From JALOOE01 sp964423545 (GTDB lineage Bacteria > Chloroflexota > Anaerolineae > CG2-30-64-16): 7,083 nt of DNA. Position 1 is the stretch's first letter; each line of letters starts with the position of its first letter. The translations under genes and the position numbers were made by a program. Shown piece after piece: positions 5,847-7,083 of the stretch. The notes beneath the pieces are model-generated. The model was given only the letters and a program-made list of their open reading frames with translations. It was not told the DNA's origin and ran no database searches. Location: NCBI GenBank assembly GCA_964423545.1, contig CAYRFV010000283.1, forward strand, positions 1-7,083, read 5' to 3'.

Positions 5847-7083
5847 CTATTTGGCCTTGAGTCGGCCATCCATCATCATGACCACGATCGGGTTGTCGCC
5901 GTACAACGCGTTCTTCCAGATCGGATCAGTGTCAGCCGGCGCTTCGGCCACGCGCTTGTTCAGCAGTGGGCTGTTGCCGTAACGCTCCCAGAGCGGGATG
6001 ATCGGCAGCAACTGGTTGAAGGCCGTGGCCGCAGTCGCAACGTTGGCCTTCTGCGCTTCGGCATCGAGACCCTCCGCCGACTGCACCACGACCTTCTCCA
6101 GGTCAACCTCTTTGCCGTCGATCGTCTGCTTCATCGGGAAGTTCATGCCCTTGCCCTGGGTGGAGCCGACGTAGTTGTGGGTGAAGAGGTCCTGGACAAA
6201 CGCGAAATGCGGGTGCGGGTTGCCTGCACCCCAGCCTCGGATCGCCATCTGGAACTTGCCCTGGTTCACATCGGTCGGATGTTGCTGGAAGTTGACGCCG
6301 CGCACGGTGGTCTTGACGCCGAATTTGTTGAGTTGCTCGGCCAGGTTCTCGGCCGCGGCCGACCAGTCCGCGAACTCTGCGGGCACGCTCAGCTCGAACT
6401 CCAGCTTCTTGCCCTTGTCATCGACCCAGATGCCGTCGGCGCCCTTCTTGAAGCCGACCTTGGTCAGGAGTTCCTCCCCCTTCTTCGGGTCGTACGCGTA
6501 CTTGTTGAGCTTGTCCTGCTGCTCCTTGCTCAGCCACAGCGGCACGATGATGTCGCTGAAGCCCGCCATCGTCTGGATCGCTTTGCCGGAGTCACCGAGC
6601 GACACCTTGCCGTTCTCGTCGCGGTTGATGGCATAGGCCAACGCCTGGCGGAACTCCGGTTTGTTGAACGGGTAGACATCCTGGTTCAGGAAGAGGGCCG
6701 GACCGGAATAGGTGGGCGCGCGCGTGATGCGGATGCCCATGTCCTTGTACTGCTTCTCGGTCGCGGTGGGGAAACCGTGCGTGGCGTAGTCGACGTCGCC
6801 GGCCAGCACCAGCGGGGTGACGGTCGGCGTCTCGCCGTTATATAGCACCACCTTCTCGAACGGCACCTTGTCGGCGAGGTAACCCTTGGGATTCTTGATC
6901 AAGCTGAGCTGCGCCTCGGTGATCGACTTCATGTCGAGGTCGTAGGGGCCGCTGACAATCAGCTTGTCAGGACGGAAGTCGGTGGCTTTCTGCACCAACG
7001 CCTTCCACTCGTCGCTGTCGGCTCCCTTCTTGGCATCCACCAGCTTCTGCACCTCATCGGCCAACGCTCCGTAGGTTGCGGAA
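5847..7083 (-). CDS. ABC transporter family-5 substrate-binding protein (partial, N-terminus missing)
   Basis: C-terminal 412 residues of an extracytoplasmic solute-binding protein of the peptide/nickel/oligosaccharide family (SBP_bac_5). The frame is open to the right edge, so the signal peptide, any lipobox and perhaps 130-180 residues lie outside. Family signatures visible are SGPYDLD with the following LIKNPKGY (about 6950-6880), the FRQALAYAINRD segment (about 6653-6616) that marks this family, and the C-terminal LLPIIPLWERYGN segment. The protein is Lys- and Asp-rich and ends in RLKAK with a TAG stop at 5847. Family members bind di- or oligopeptides, nickel or oligosaccharides; the GH20-like neighbour suggests an oligosaccharide here, which is inference. 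The TTG at 7064 is not a real start. The permease and ATPase genes are not in the window and may lie to the right. Confidence 0.9.
   Translation of the reverse strand, partial: SATYGALADEVQKLVDAKKGADSDEWKALVQKATDFRPDKLIVSGPYDLDMKSITEAQLSLIKNPKGYLADKVPFEKVVLYNGETPTVTPLVLAGDVDYATHGFPTATEKQYKDMGIRITRAPTYSGPALFLNQDVYPFNKPEFRQALAYAINRDENGKVSLGDSGKAIQTMAGFSDIIVPLWLSKEQQDKLNKYAYDPKKGEELLTKVGFKKGADGIWVDDKGKKLEFELSVPAEFADWSAAAENLAEQLNKFGVKTTVRGVNFQQHPTDVNQGKFQMAIRGWGAGNPHPHFAFVQDLFTHNYVGSTQGKGMNFPMKQTIDGKEVDLEKVVVQSAEGLDAEAQKANVATAATAFNQLLPIIPLWERYGNSPLLNKRVAEAPADTDPIWKNALYGDNPIVVMMMDGRLKAK

Noticed and set aside
5154..6845. A 563-codon plus-strand open frame antisense to the SBP and the start of the GH20-like gene
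   Set aside because: It crosses two well-recognised minus-strand genes and the hairpin between them, and its translation shows no family features. Long antisense frames are expected opposite GC-rich coding sequence.

Overview
The window reads as a GC-rich bacterial chromosome segment (roughly 60% G+C by eye) coding for glycoside or amino-sugar use. It holds four complete genes and one partial gene, densely packed, with no RNA genes, mobile elements or CRISPR. The gene content and protein style (a family-5 substrate-binding protein, a cytoplasmic GH20-like hydrolase, a Gfo/Idh/MocA oxidoreductase and a xylose-isomerase-like TIM barrel) resemble carbohydrate loci of Chloroflexota such as the Thermomicrobia or Caldilinea types. 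That placement is an impression from the proteins, not a proof.

Layout, left to right: (1) a Gfo/Idh/MocA dehydrogenase, minus strand, 34-1338; (2) a 198-bp gap with no clear promoter; (3) a 12-TM MFS transporter, minus strand, 1537-2799; (4) a 77-bp divergent intergenic region with a near-consensus sigma70-type promoter facing right; (5) a sugar phosphate isomerase/epimerase-type TIM barrel, plus strand, 2877-3839; (6) tail to tail with it, overlapping by 6 bp, a GH20-like beta-hexosaminidase, minus strand, 3834-5756; (7) a 90-bp gap with a strong terminator-like hairpin; (8) the C-terminal part of an ABC transporter family-5 solute-binding protein, minus strand, running off the right edge.

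Likely joint role (inference): the ABC binding protein captures an oligosaccharide or glycoside outside the cell. The GH20-like enzyme, which has no signal peptide, trims it in the cytoplasm. The oxidoreductase and the TIM-barrel isomerase then process the released sugar, possibly through a 3-keto intermediate, and the MFS protein moves a related sugar or product. Transcription appears to be in three units: SBP then GH20 (leftward, with a hairpin between them), the isomerase alone (rightward), and MFS then oxidoreductase (leftward). No defence system, selfish element or clearly new system is visible. The best leads are the unusual active-site and cysteine pattern of the oxidoreductase, its pairing with the TIM-barrel protein, and the compact divergent promoter.
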